A stretch of 7,684 nt of DNA, taken from positions 1-7,684 of the forward strand of contig JAUWMS010000099.1 of assembly GCA_030613045.1 (NCBI GenBank), read 5' to 3'. The translations under genes were made by a program, and so were the position numbers. The notes below the pieces were generated by a model, which was not told the DNA's origin, did not search any database, and saw nothing but the letters and a program-made list of their open reading frames with translations. The stretch comes from Candidatus Latescibacterota bacterium (GTDB lineage Bacteria; Latescibacterota; 4484-107). Of this stretch, positions 1 through 6,754 are shown piece after piece; the stretch's first letter is position 1; every line of letters begins with the position of its first letter.

Positions 1-1
1 A

Positions 2-1696
2 CTCCAGGCACTGTTTGTCGGCCCCTATGAGGTATGCGAGGAGAGCGACCGGACGTATTACCCCGGCTGCGGTTATGATATGGAGGCGTATGTCAGCGAT
101 GTGGGGGGATATCCCTCTTCCGATATGGAAACCGCGATGCCCTTTGCCGATAAGTCGAAACCACGCGACCTTGAGTGGGTGGATGGCGCCGCACGTGAGC
201 ACCTCGAAGCCATAATGCGAGAGCGGAGGGCTGTGGACGCAGTGACCGGGGCGACTGCAATTCTCCGTCTGCGGTCGCCGAGTGTGTATCGAGAGAAGCG
301 CCCGTCTCGATGTCTGCGGATTTCCTATCCCCCCGATGGCGCGGTGTTTCCCCCCAATCTCTGTGAGCCCTCTGTGGAGTGGGACGACGAGAGCAATAAT
401 CTCTGGCAAGTTACAGTAGTGATCTCCGGCACATCCCTGCGGTGGAGCACTGTTACGACGCAACGACGATGGCGGTTCCATCGGGAGATGTGGCGGGTCC
501 TTCGGGAGAAAGCGGTGGCGCAGGAGGCATGGATACAGATCAAGGGGGTGCGTCGGAAGTCGGGTGGGGCGATCCAAGCATCGCAAAAGGTGCGTTTTTT
601 CGTTTCCCGATGGCCGGCCGACGAGGCGATCGTGTATCGGCTGGTGGCGCCGCCGTTCAATTCCCGCAAGACGCCCGATACGTTTGTCCGGGATCTTCGC
701 TCTTTTGAGACCCGTCCCTTTCTATTCGCGCGCCGACGTTATTGCTTCAACTGTCATACGTTCTCCTCGAAGACAGGTACGGGTGGAAAACTGGGCATTC
801 AGGTTCGGTACATGGCCGGGGGGCATTATGACTTACGGGTGTACTTGGGGATGTATGATATGGAGGAAAAACGGGGGTGGAAGGTCCGATTGCCGTTCGG
901 TATCCAGATGACCACGTTTATGACCTGGTCGCCCGATGAACAGAAACTCGCCTTTTCGGCCAACCAGCAGTTGGTCACGCTTGCTCCGATTGTGTATGAG
1001 ACGCAATTTGCAGGCGAACCTACATCGGACATCGCAATCTATGATATCCCACGGGCCGTCGCTTATCTCCTTCGCGGCGCATCGGATCCCGATCTACTGG
1101 AAATCTATCCCCGGTGGAGTCCGGATGGGACATCCCTCGTGTATGCCTCGGCGCCCGCTGGGGTGCACCCGGCGCAGGTGCAGTATGACCTTCGGGTGAT
1201 CCCGTTCAACGAGGGGAAAGGCGGACGCTCCGAGGCCATTCCCGGGGCTTCCCAGAATAAGAAGAGCAATTACTATCCACGCTATTCTCCGGATGGGAAA
1301 TGGCTGTCCTTCTGCCAGTCCGACGGGGGATCGCTGATCAAATCTTCCAGCGATCTCTACCTCCTTCCGGCGGATCTGGAAGGGCCGTCGCATCGCCTGG
1401 AATGCAACGCGGAGTACGCGGCGGACTCCTGGTACAGTTGGTCCTCCAACAGTCACTGGCTGGTTTTCGCCAGTAAGCGCGATGACGGCATTTATGCGCG
1501 TCTGTACCTGACGCAGATTGACGAGAAGGGACACGGCTCTCCGGCAGTGCGTCTTCCCCTCAAAGACGTACCTTTGGAAAGCTTCAATATTCCGGAGTTC
1601 GTGGCCCGGATACCGCAGATTGACGAGCGAAGCCTCTTTGAGACGATCCGAGTCGAAAAGCCGGCGATAACTGTTCAGGGGAAAGAATTCCAATGA
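2..1696 (+). CDS. PD40/TolB-like beta-propeller protein with c-type heme motif (5' partial)
   Basis: The frame is open from base 2 with no stop, so the gene begins before the window. The first visible ATG (80) is probably internal: it lacks an obvious ribosome site, and codons before it read as ordinary protein. About 564 residues are visible. An N-terminal all-beta segment around 320-600 contains a YPPDGAVFPP motif. A CFNCH (CxxCH) heme c attachment motif lies at 743-757. Four PD40/WD-type blades follow: TWSPDEQKLAF (about 920), YPRWSPDGTSLVY (1106), YPRYSPDGKWLSF (1274) and a degenerate YSWSSNSHWLVF (about 1433). The C-terminus carries SFNIPEFV. A CxxCH motif implies export and heme ligation in the periplasm; the signal peptide would lie off-window. 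Extra cysteines occur near the visible N-terminus. No enzyme activity can be assigned; a binding, scaffold or electron-transfer role is inference. The stop overlaps the next start by 4 bp, which implies translational coupling. Confidence 0.85.
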   Translation, partial: LQALFVGPYEVCEESDRTYYPGCGYDMEAYVSDVGGYPSSDMETAMPFADKSKPRDLEWVDGAAREHLEAIMRERRAVDAVTGATAILRLRSPSVYREKRPSRCLRISYPPDGAVFPPNLCEPSVEWDDESNNLWQVTVVISGTSLRWSTVTTQRRWRFHREMWRVLREKAVAQEAWIQIKGVRRKSGGAIQASQKVRFFVSRWPADEAIVYRLVAPPFNSRKTPDTFVRDLRSFETRPFLFARRRYCFNCHTFSSKTGTGGKLGIQVRYMAGGHYDLRVYLGMYDMEEKRGWKVRLPFGIQMTTFMTWSPDEQKLAFSANQQLVTLAPIVYETQFAGEPTSDIAIYDIPRAVAYLLRGASDPDLLEIYPRWSPDGTSLVYASAPAGVHPAQVQYDLRVIPFNEGKGGRSEAIPGASQNKKSNYYPRYSPDGKWLSFCQSDGGSLIKSSSDLYLLPADLEGPSHRLECNAEYAADSWYSWSSNSHWLVFASKRDDGIYARLYLTQIDEKGHGSPAVRLPLKDVPLESFNIPEFVARIPQIDERSLFETIRVEKPAITVQGKEFQ

Positions 1697-3720
1697 TCCG
1701 CGAACTCTTCACAAGACATCCCCGTGCGCTTGTGGCGGTTCTGCTCGCCGCGGGTCTCCTGACTACCTTTGGGTGGGGTCTATATGCCCCCACCTTTATG
1801 GCTCACGACTCAAGCATGCTCCAACTGCCGCTGTTGTCCTGGTGGAAAAACCTTCCGCTGATCTTCTCCCGAGATTTTTTGGTGTTCTCGGAGGGGCAAT
1901 TTCGTCCGTTGAGCTATGCGCTGCTATCGGTGGTCCGCACGTTCATCGGAACTGAGAACCTGCTCTTCTGGCATGTCTGGCTACTGGCCTTTCATTGGTT
2001 GAACGCCATCCTGGTCTTTGTCCTTGTCCAACACTTCTCCAAGCACACAGGAAGTGCGGTGCTTGCCGCCGCAGTCTTCGGGCTTCATCCTCTCGCTTCA
2101 GTGATGGTCAGCCAGATCAACTATTTTCACTATCTTCTCGGCCTGACCTTCTATCTCAGTGTATTGTGTTGCTATCTGTCCTTCGTCCGCACCCCACGGA
2201 GGTGGCGTTATGGAGCGACCGTTATCTTGTTCATTCTGGGATTGTTTACGTCCAAGATCGTATTCACGCTTCCCCTAATCCTGTTCGCCTACGAGATGTG
2301 GTACCGACGCTCCGGACTGCGGGTTGTTCTTGTGCGTGTTCTGCCCTTTGTTGTATTGTCGCTCTTGCTTTCTCCTCTGTGGTGGTTGTACAAGCCCCAT
2401 CCCCTTTACTACAACGCCATCGAATTTCCGGCCGGGACGGGGTGGAGTAGCTTCTTCTCGGTGGTGGGGGCCACAGGTTGGTATGCCAGGGGACTGCTGT
2501 TTGGATGGGGTATCCCGGTGGTCCTGCACGAGGTGGTCGAACGTATTTATGCATACACGCACTGGAAATTCCTGTTCTGGGGGATCGTTGATCTGGGAAT
2601 TTTGATAGCTGCGGGGTGGGCCGTGTGGAGGAAACGCTGGGTGGGAATGGGGGGCGTGTTTCTGATTGGAGGGATGCTGCCTTTTGCCTCGACCCTCTGG
2701 AACGGGGTGGAGCACTATGTTTCCTGGCCCTATTTATATGTTCCCTTGGTGGGATGGGCCTTCCTGCTCGGGGGAGGGATTGATGAGCTGTGGTCTTCCG
2801 GCCGCCGAAGTCTGCGTGCCGGGATGTGGACGGTGTTGGGTTTGGTGGTGCTTGGCTATGGGACGCAACAGATTCGCATCAATATGGCTTCGCGTTCGGC
2901 GACAGGATATTGGAATTATGTTTTGCGGCTTCATCCGGGCAGTGAAGTGGCCTCCTTGGAATTGGGCAGGGCGTATCTGCAACAAGGAGACACGCCAGAA
3001 GCACTTCCTCTCTTGTTTTCCCCGGCCGTAAAACAAATCCACGCGTCTTGTCTCGCGATGAGCCGGTACTACTGTGCTCAGGGCGACCTTCTGGCGGCGG
3101 CTATTCACCTTGGGATGGCTGGTGAGGAAGAAGCAGGTCTCCGGTTTCAGCGCTACGAGAGGACGGCAGCGGAGTTATTCTATGCGGCCGGGTCTCCGGA
3201 CCATGCAGAGGATGCTTTAGGAAAGGTTCTGATGGCCAATCCGTACAATATGGCAGCCACGGAGCAGTTGGTCCGGATCTGGCTGCTCAAGGGATATGTG
3301 AATGCTGCGAGCAGAGCAACGGCCAAGACGCTGGAGATTGCACCCTCCCATGCCATAGCCCGTCGCATGCGGGCGGTGGTGGAAGCTCATCGAAAAACGT
3401 TCGGGACCTCCGATGCGCCGCAGCTTGTGCGTCCACCGGATCCCGGTTGGCTCAGGTATGTCCTCCAGGGAATAAGAGATCTGCGGCTGCAGGAGGTCGT
3501 TATCCAGTCGAGCGAGCGTCATCGCAACGATCCGGTGATCCAGATGGAGGCCGGGGTCTTTCTGGTGAGAGCCGGCCAGCATGACCGCGCGCTATCCAAG
3601 CTCGATTTCGCTGTGCAATCGCTTTCCTCTTCTCCCTATCTATGGGCGATGAAATGCTGGGCTCTGACGGAGGCCGGGGACTACGAGGAAGCAGAGAAGG
3701 CGGGCCGACGTGCACTGTAG
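1693..3720 (+). CDS. GT-C-like (TMTC-type) polytopic membrane protein with TPR tail, N-terminal part before in-frame TAG
   Basis: Starts at ATG 1693, inside an ATGA overlap with the upstream stop; AGGGG at 1677-1681 is a weak ribosome site. Residues 1-400 contain many membrane segments (first about 11-30, last about 375-395). After the first segment a loop carries FMAHDSS (Asp39) and later FRPLSYALL (Arg71-Pro-Leu), then an HPLASVMVSQ element (His132). This order matches GT-C-fold TMTC/O-mannosyltransferase-type proteins, where an acidic residue in the first loop and an RPL motif recur. From about 407 the protein becomes soluble TPR-like helices. The TAG stop at 3718-3720 interrupts the sequence YEEAEKAGRRAL just before the conserved end of a TPR helix, and the same frame continues in the next entry. 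I infer a lipid-linked sugar transferase fused to a TPR protein-binding domain, but the substrate is unknown and transferase activity is not proven. Confidence 0.8.
   Translation: MIRELFTRHPRALVAVLLAAGLLTTFGWGLYAPTFMAHDSSMLQLPLLSWWKNLPLIFSRDFLVFSEGQFRPLSYALLSVVRTFIGTENLLFWHVWLLAFHWLNAILVFVLVQHFSKHTGSAVLAAAVFGLHPLASVMVSQINYFHYLLGLTFYLSVLCCYLSFVRTPRRWRYGATVILFILGLFTSKIVFTLPLILFAYEMWYRRSGLRVVLVRVLPFVVLSLLLSPLWWLYKPHPLYYNAIEFPAGTGWSSFFSVVGATGWYARGLLFGWGIPVVLHEVVERIYAYTHWKFLFWGIVDLGILIAAGWAVWRKRWVGMGGVFLIGGMLPFASTLWNGVEHYVSWPYLYVPLVGWAFLLGGGIDELWSSGRRSLRAGMWTVLGLVVLGYGTQQIRINMASRSATGYWNYVLRLHPGSEVASLELGRAYLQQGDTPEALPLLFSPAVKQIHASCLAMSRYYCAQGDLLAAAIHLGMAGEEEAGLRFQRYERTAAELFYAAGSPDHAEDALGKVLMANPYNMAATEQLVRIWLLKGYVNAASRATAKTLEIAPSHAIARRMRAVVEAHRKTFGTSDAPQLVRPPDPGWLRYVLQGIRDLRLQEVVIQSSERHRNDPVIQMEAGVFLVRAGQHDRALSKLDFAVQSLSSSPYLWAMKCWALTEAGDYEEAEKAGRRAL
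3718..3720 (+). other. In-frame amber (TAG) codon interrupting a TPR gene (full gene 1693-4476)
   Basis: The codons before and after the TAG together form one TPR unit: GDYEEAEKAGRRAL, then the stop, then LDSQNPRVHAALG. Downstream units of the same protein align exactly, as GRLEEAIGEYRHAL-R-LKPD and GEPGEAIAHFRKAL-R-LKPD. Another unit has Gln at this place (RQAI-Q-LNPN, codon CAG). A single C-to-T change of CAG would give this TAG. Read as one gene, 1693-4476 has 928 codons including this codon and the final TGA. Confidence 0.85.
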
Positions 3721-4476
3721 TTGGACTCGCAAAATCCAAGGGTTCACGCCGCTCTGGGTCTCTTGTTCGGTACCCTGGCTGAGAATGCACGGGGTAGCGG
3801 GCCGGCCTATCAGCACAGGCTCGACCAGGCCATCCAATACCACCGGCAGGCTATCCAGCTTAATCCGAACTATGCGGCCGCCCACAACAAACTGGGCAAT
3901 CTTCTCGCTGACCGGGGCAGGCTCGAGGAGGCCATCGGGGAGTACCGCCATGCCCTGCGCCTCAAGCCGGATTGCGCCGAAGTGCACAATAGCCTGGGGA
4001 TCGCTCTTGCCCAACAGGGAGAGCCCGGGGAGGCCATAGCCCATTTCCGGAAGGCCCTGCGCCTCAAGCCGGATTATACAGAGGCTTGGAAAAATCTGGG
4101 TAGCGTGTTGATGGAACAGCGACGATTCGGCAAGGTGATCCCTATGCTGCAGGAAAGGCTGACCCGCGCCCCGGATGATCTCGGCGTGGTCCTCAAATTA
4201 GCTTGGCTGTTAGCCACATGTCCGAACCATGCGTTGCGCCATGGGGCACGGGCCGTCCAGTTGGCCGAGGAGGTCTGCAGGAAGACGGGACACAGAAACG
4301 CGAGAGCTTTAGATGTCCTCGCCGTTGCCTATGCCGAGGAGGGGCGGTTCGAGGAGGCCATCCGGTGGGCGGAGCAAGCGCTTCAGATGGCCTCCTCATC
4401 GGGCCAGTCCCGGTTGGCAGAGGGAATTGAGAAGCGGCTCCGGTTGTACAAAACTCACCGGGCATATCACGAATGA
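3721..4476 (+). CDS. TPR repeat protein, C-terminal part of the gene begun at 1693
   Basis: Same frame as 1693-3720. The only possible start next to the stop is TTG 3721, with no properly spaced ribosome site, and the first internal ATG is near 4111, so independent translation is doubtful. The 251 residues contain at least three good 34-residue TPR units (about 3817-4116), with the GxxxEAI...AL.LKP pattern. A terminal helical segment follows with LAWLLATCPN, LDVLAVAYAEEGRFEEAI and a closing LYKTHRAYHE. That ending is the usual tail of large bacterial TPR proteins, so TGA at 4474-4476 is a genuine terminator. TPRs mediate protein-protein contacts; here they would extend the TPR domain of the membrane protein. 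If the TAG is a true stop this part is lost, making the gene a likely pseudogene with its membrane half still expressible. Confidence 0.75.
   Translation: MDSQNPRVHAALGLLFGTLAENARGSGPAYQHRLDQAIQYHRQAIQLNPNYAAAHNKLGNLLADRGRLEEAIGEYRHALRLKPDCAEVHNSLGIALAQQGEPGEAIAHFRKALRLKPDYTEAWKNLGSVLMEQRRFGKVIPMLQERLTRAPDDLGVVLKLAWLLATCPNHALRHGARAVQLAEEVCRKTGHRNARALDVLAVAYAEEGRFEEAIRWAEQALQMASSSGQSRLAEGIEKRLRLYKTHRAYHE
3952..4075 (+). repeat. Direct DNA repeat in consecutive TPR units
   Basis: A 22-bp identical sequence occurs at 3952-3973 and 4054-4075. The copies are exactly 102 bp apart, which is 34 codons or one TPR unit. Both encode ALRLKPD. Nucleotide-level identity, rather than only protein-level similarity, suggests a recent unit duplication or gene conversion within the TPR array. 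Confidence 0.8.
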
Positions 4477-4506
4477 TCTTAGGGCTATGAACCGGATCGC
4501 TCCCCG

Positions 4507-4533
4507 AAAAAAAACTCAGTTTGGTTAAAAAAA
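4507..4533 (+). promoter_or_regulatory. Two A-tracts upstream of promoter (UP-element-like)
   Basis: A8 at 4507-4514 and A7 at 4527-4533 have centres about 20 bp apart, close to two helical turns. They lie immediately upstream of the -35 box at 4537. Such phased tracts bend DNA and can bind the RNA polymerase alpha C-terminal domain; that role is inferred. Confidence 0.5.
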
Positions 4534-4536
4534 GAC

Positions 4537-4565
4537 TTGACACGATAGCATTGTGTTGTTATATT
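4537..4565 (+). promoter_or_regulatory. Sigma70-type promoter for ROK regulator
   Basis: TTGACA at 4537-4542 is a perfect -35 box. After a 17-bp spacer, TATATT at 4560-4565 matches the -10 consensus at 5 of 6 positions. Transcription would begin near 4572, giving a leader of about 100 nt before the ATG at 4674. An imperfect palindrome, CACGAT-AGC-ATTGTG (4541-4555), lies in the spacer and could be an operator. This is the only clearly consensus promoter I see in the window. Confidence 0.75.
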
Positions 4566-4642
4566 CAATTTATTGACTTCTTTTATTCAGTGGAGAAAAT
4601 AAACCAGAGCTATTTGAGGCGGTCTCCAGAACTGTCTATGTT

Positions 4643-4670
4643 GGAAAGTTGTCCTCTATGGGAAAGTTGT
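4643..4670 (+). repeat. Tandem direct repeat just upstream of regulator start
   Basis: GGAAAGTTGT occurs at 4643-4652 and again at 4661-4670, 18 bp apart. Each copy is preceded by CTATG (with an extra TT in the first). It overlaps the probable ribosome-binding region of the regulator, so it could be a control site. If translation instead began at ATG 4638 it would encode a LESC/WESC peptide repeat. Confidence 0.5.
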
Positions 4671-4673
4671 GAG

Positions 4674-5885
4674 ATGCCTTTGCAAAAACCTTTGAAAGCA
4701 AGCCAGGAGCTTATTCAGGAGCTTAACAGGATCGCGGTTCTAAAGAGGGTTCGGGATAAAGGCCCTATTTCCCGTGCCGATCTGGCGAGGGAGACAGGCT
4801 TGAGTCCGAGTGCTATTACCAGCCTGACCGGGGCTTTGATCAGGAGGTCTTTGATCCACGAGAAGGAGTTGGGGGTTTCTCGTAAAGGCAGAAGGCCGGT
4901 GCTTCTTGAGTTTAACTATGGGGGGGGGATTCTGATTGGGGTGGAGATAGAGATGGATAAGGTCGCCATAGCGACCACCAATCTTAGGGGAAGCCTCTTA
5001 AATATACAAAGATGTCCTTTCGAGGATCATAGCCCTGATACCGTGTTGAAGAAAACGGCTTCTCTTCTCAGAAATGTTTTGGAGGAGGTTCGGGCAAGCA
5101 AAATTTCGCTTTACGGGATCGGGGTCTCCTTTCCTGGTGTTGTGGATGTTCAGACAGGCGCTTGCCTTTTTTGGGCGGATCCGGGTTGGGGGTATATAGA
5201 GGTCAAAAAGAGCTTAGAGGCGGACCTTGGACTTCCGGTCCTGGTAGAGGAAGATGTGAGGGCTGAGGCTTTGGGGGAGTTTTGGTTTGGTCTTGCGCAG
5301 GAGGTTTCTAATCTGGTTTGTATCAGAGTAGATAACGGGGTAGGAGCCGGAGTGATCATAGACGGCCATCTATATCGGGGGACACACAATACTGCTGGCG
5401 AGATAGGTCATATTATGGTTGATCCCGATGGGGCCAGATGCACCTGTGGCCATGTAGGCTGTCTTCAGACGAAGATCAGCGCTCCGGCGATCGTCAGACA
5501 GGCTATAGAAGGTCTCCAACATCATCCCGAATCGGCGCTGTCCGGTATTCCTCCCGGTGAAATTACGCTTCAAAAGATTTTTGATTTGAAGAAAAGCGAT
5601 CCGCTGTGTCAGGATATCTTCGAGGAGGTGAGCATTTTTTTAGGGATTGCGGTGGCTACCGTGGTGAATGTGTACGATCCCGAGATGGTTATCCTGACCG
5701 GCTCGGTCATTGAGCAGGCTGATGAACTTTTAGAGAGAGGGAAAGTGACCGAAACCCGTCAGGTGCTGAGAACTGCGGCGGACAAGGTTGATATTCAAAA
5801 ATCCGGCTTTGGTGAGAACGCAGGGGTCGTTGGCGCGGCGGCGTTGGTTTTTCATAATCTGATATCCGGGCCGAGGTTTGGTTAA
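4674..5885 (+). CDS. ROK-family transcriptional regulator (NagC/XylR type)
   Basis: The frame is open back to TTG 4521, but that codon lies upstream of the promoter at 4537-4565 and cannot be in its transcript. I choose ATG 4674 (403 residues), with GGGAAAG about 7 nt upstream; ATG 4638 is the alternative. Residues 17-62 form a winged helix-turn-helix (ELNRIAVLKRV..KGPISRADLARETGLSPSAI), followed by a GRRP wing. The ROK domain follows: the N-terminal phosphate-binding DxGxT motif is lost (IGVEIEMDK, 88-96), Asp194 is kept in VEEDVRAEALGE, and the zinc motif is intact (GEIGH with His246; Cys256, Cys258, Cys263). This pattern fits a sugar-responsive repressor, not a kinase. Two usual sugar contacts are changed (Glu193 for Asn, Gln265 for Glu). 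It probably autoregulates, and the next lipoprotein gene follows after 14 nt. The effector is unknown. Confidence 0.9.
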   Translation: MPLQKPLKASQELIQELNRIAVLKRVRDKGPISRADLARETGLSPSAITSLTGALIRRSLIHEKELGVSRKGRRPVLLEFNYGGGILIGVEIEMDKVAIATTNLRGSLLNIQRCPFEDHSPDTVLKKTASLLRNVLEEVRASKISLYGIGVSFPGVVDVQTGACLFWADPGWGYIEVKKSLEADLGLPVLVEEDVRAEALGEFWFGLAQEVSNLVCIRVDNGVGAGVIIDGHLYRGTHNTAGEIGHIMVDPDGARCTCGHVGCLQTKISAPAIVRQAIEGLQHHPESALSGIPPGEITLQKIFDLKKSDPLCQDIFEEVSIFLGIAVATVVNVYDPEMVILTGSVIEQADELLERGKVTETRQVLRTAADKVDIQKSGFGENAGVVGAAALVFHNLISGPRFG

Positions 5886-5899
5886 GGCATACACACATA

Positions 5900-6673
5900 A
5901 TGGGACGTTTGACTATGGTCGCTAAGACGGTTTCTCTCGATTCTGTTTTACTTAGAATAGGTGTGATATTTGCCGTTTTATTGGGCTGTGCCTGTGGGTA
6001 TAGGTACTATGTCGGTCCGCTTGAACCGGTGGCGGATCAGGAGCAGACCTCAGGGATGAGGGTGGAGGACGATGGGACGGTGACGTTCGTCAAGGAACGG
6101 TTGGAGATCAGCGTACGTCCCGTGACAGACGAGGAACTGAATCGGCAGTTCGCCGGCTATTCGAGGGAGGGATTGGAATCCACAAATCCTTATACCTTCG
6201 GGGATTGGAGAGATCCGGAGACTAAAAGTGTTCCCTCTCGGTTTACGGTCTTTCTGCTGAAGGTGAAGAATTATACCTATCCGAAGATGCGGGTGGATCC
6301 CATAAAGGCCCTGATTATCGCCGACAATGGCCGGGAATATCGGCCTTTGAGTTTGCTTGAGTTGGAGGAATACTACGCAGCTTATGTGGTCGGGTATGCA
6401 GGGAATAAATATGCACGCTATCAGGTACGCACGGATATTTTGAGAAAGTCTTTGTACTACGGCGATGTGATATTCAGCGGGCAGGAGGCGGAAGGGTTTG
6501 TGGCCTTTCCGAGATTTCATGAGGATGTGAAGCGGATGCGGTTTCGGCTGGAAGATGTGATGCTCCGCTTCGACGTCTGGGATGAGCCGATTGAGACGAT
6601 GGATGTGGAATATCTTTTCCAAAGGGAAATCGGGCGCGTCTATCCCGGCAAGGAGAAGAGCGCTGCTCTGTAA
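5900..6673 (+). CDS. Uncharacterised lipoprotein
   Basis: A 257-residue protein starts at ATG 5900, 14 nt after the regulator stop; ATG 5915 is an alternative, and neither has a strong ribosome site. The N-terminus has a hydrophobic stretch IGVIFAVLLGC with a lipobox (LLGC, Cys30), so it should be a lipid-anchored exported protein. The mature part has no further membrane segment and is rich in charged and aromatic residues. Noticeable elements are YRYYVGPLEPV after the anchor, DGTVTFVKERLEISVRPVTD, a central RFTVFLLKVKNYTYPK strand and VAFPRFHEDVKRMRF. The alternating pattern suggests a mostly beta fold. It resembles conserved hypothetical lipoproteins I associate with deep-branching environmental lineages, but I cannot name a family or function. 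Position suggests co-transcription with the ROK regulator. Confidence 0.85.
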   Translation: MGRLTMVAKTVSLDSVLLRIGVIFAVLLGCACGYRYYVGPLEPVADQEQTSGMRVEDDGTVTFVKERLEISVRPVTDEELNRQFAGYSREGLESTNPYTFGDWRDPETKSVPSRFTVFLLKVKNYTYPKMRVDPIKALIIADNGREYRPLSLLELEEYYAAYVVGYAGNKYARYQVRTDILRKSLYYGDVIFSGQEAEGFVAFPRFHEDVKRMRFRLEDVMLRFDVWDEPIETMDVEYLFQREIGRVYPGKEKSAAL

Positions 6674-6681
6674 TTAATTAA
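6671..6681 (+). other. Three-frame stop tract
   Basis: TAATTAATTAA holds TAA at 6671, 6675 and 6679, one in each forward frame. The first is the stop of the lipoprotein gene. The tract immediately precedes the hairpin at 6686-6718. Confidence 0.7.
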
Positions 6682-6685
6682 TGGA

Positions 6686-6718
6686 AGACTTCCGAAGTCT
6701 GCCGGACTTTGGAAGTCT
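6686..6718 (+). terminator. Strong 14-bp hairpin, possible terminator or repeated palindromic element
   Basis: The arms AGACTTCCGAAGTC (6686-6699) and GACTTTGGAAGTCT (6705-6718) pair over 14 bp with one G-U wobble and a 5-nt loop (TGCCG). It lies 13 nt after the lipoprotein stop. The following sequence is T-rich (AATGTTGTTCTTC) but has no continuous U run, so intrinsic termination may be weak. It could equally be a processing or stability hairpin or a dispersed palindromic repeat. Confidence 0.6.
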
Positions 6719-6754
6719 AATGTTGTTCTTCTCAAACTTTGGAGAGGGGGGACC

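Noticed and set aside
15..215. 66-codon ORF at the left edge
   Set aside because: It overlaps the open frame of the propeller gene and its composition is not protein-like.
1094..1693. Long minus-strand ORF of 199 codons
   Set aside because: It lies opposite the well-supported propeller gene, has no domain-like sequence or ribosome site, and is explained as a shadow of GC-rich coding sequence.
4474..4476. TGA as another readthrough codon
   Set aside because: The protein ends with a tail typical of this TPR class (LYKTHRAYHE), and a TAG follows one codon later, so this is a normal stop.
4521..4673. N-terminal extension of the ROK regulator from TTG 4521
   Set aside because: The codons overlap the -35/-10 promoter, and the residues do not resemble the start of this family.
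6050..6622. Minus-strand ORF of 190 codons
   Set aside because: It is antisense to the lipoprotein gene, shows no recognisable motif, and its His/Pro-rich composition is typical of a reverse-frame shadow.
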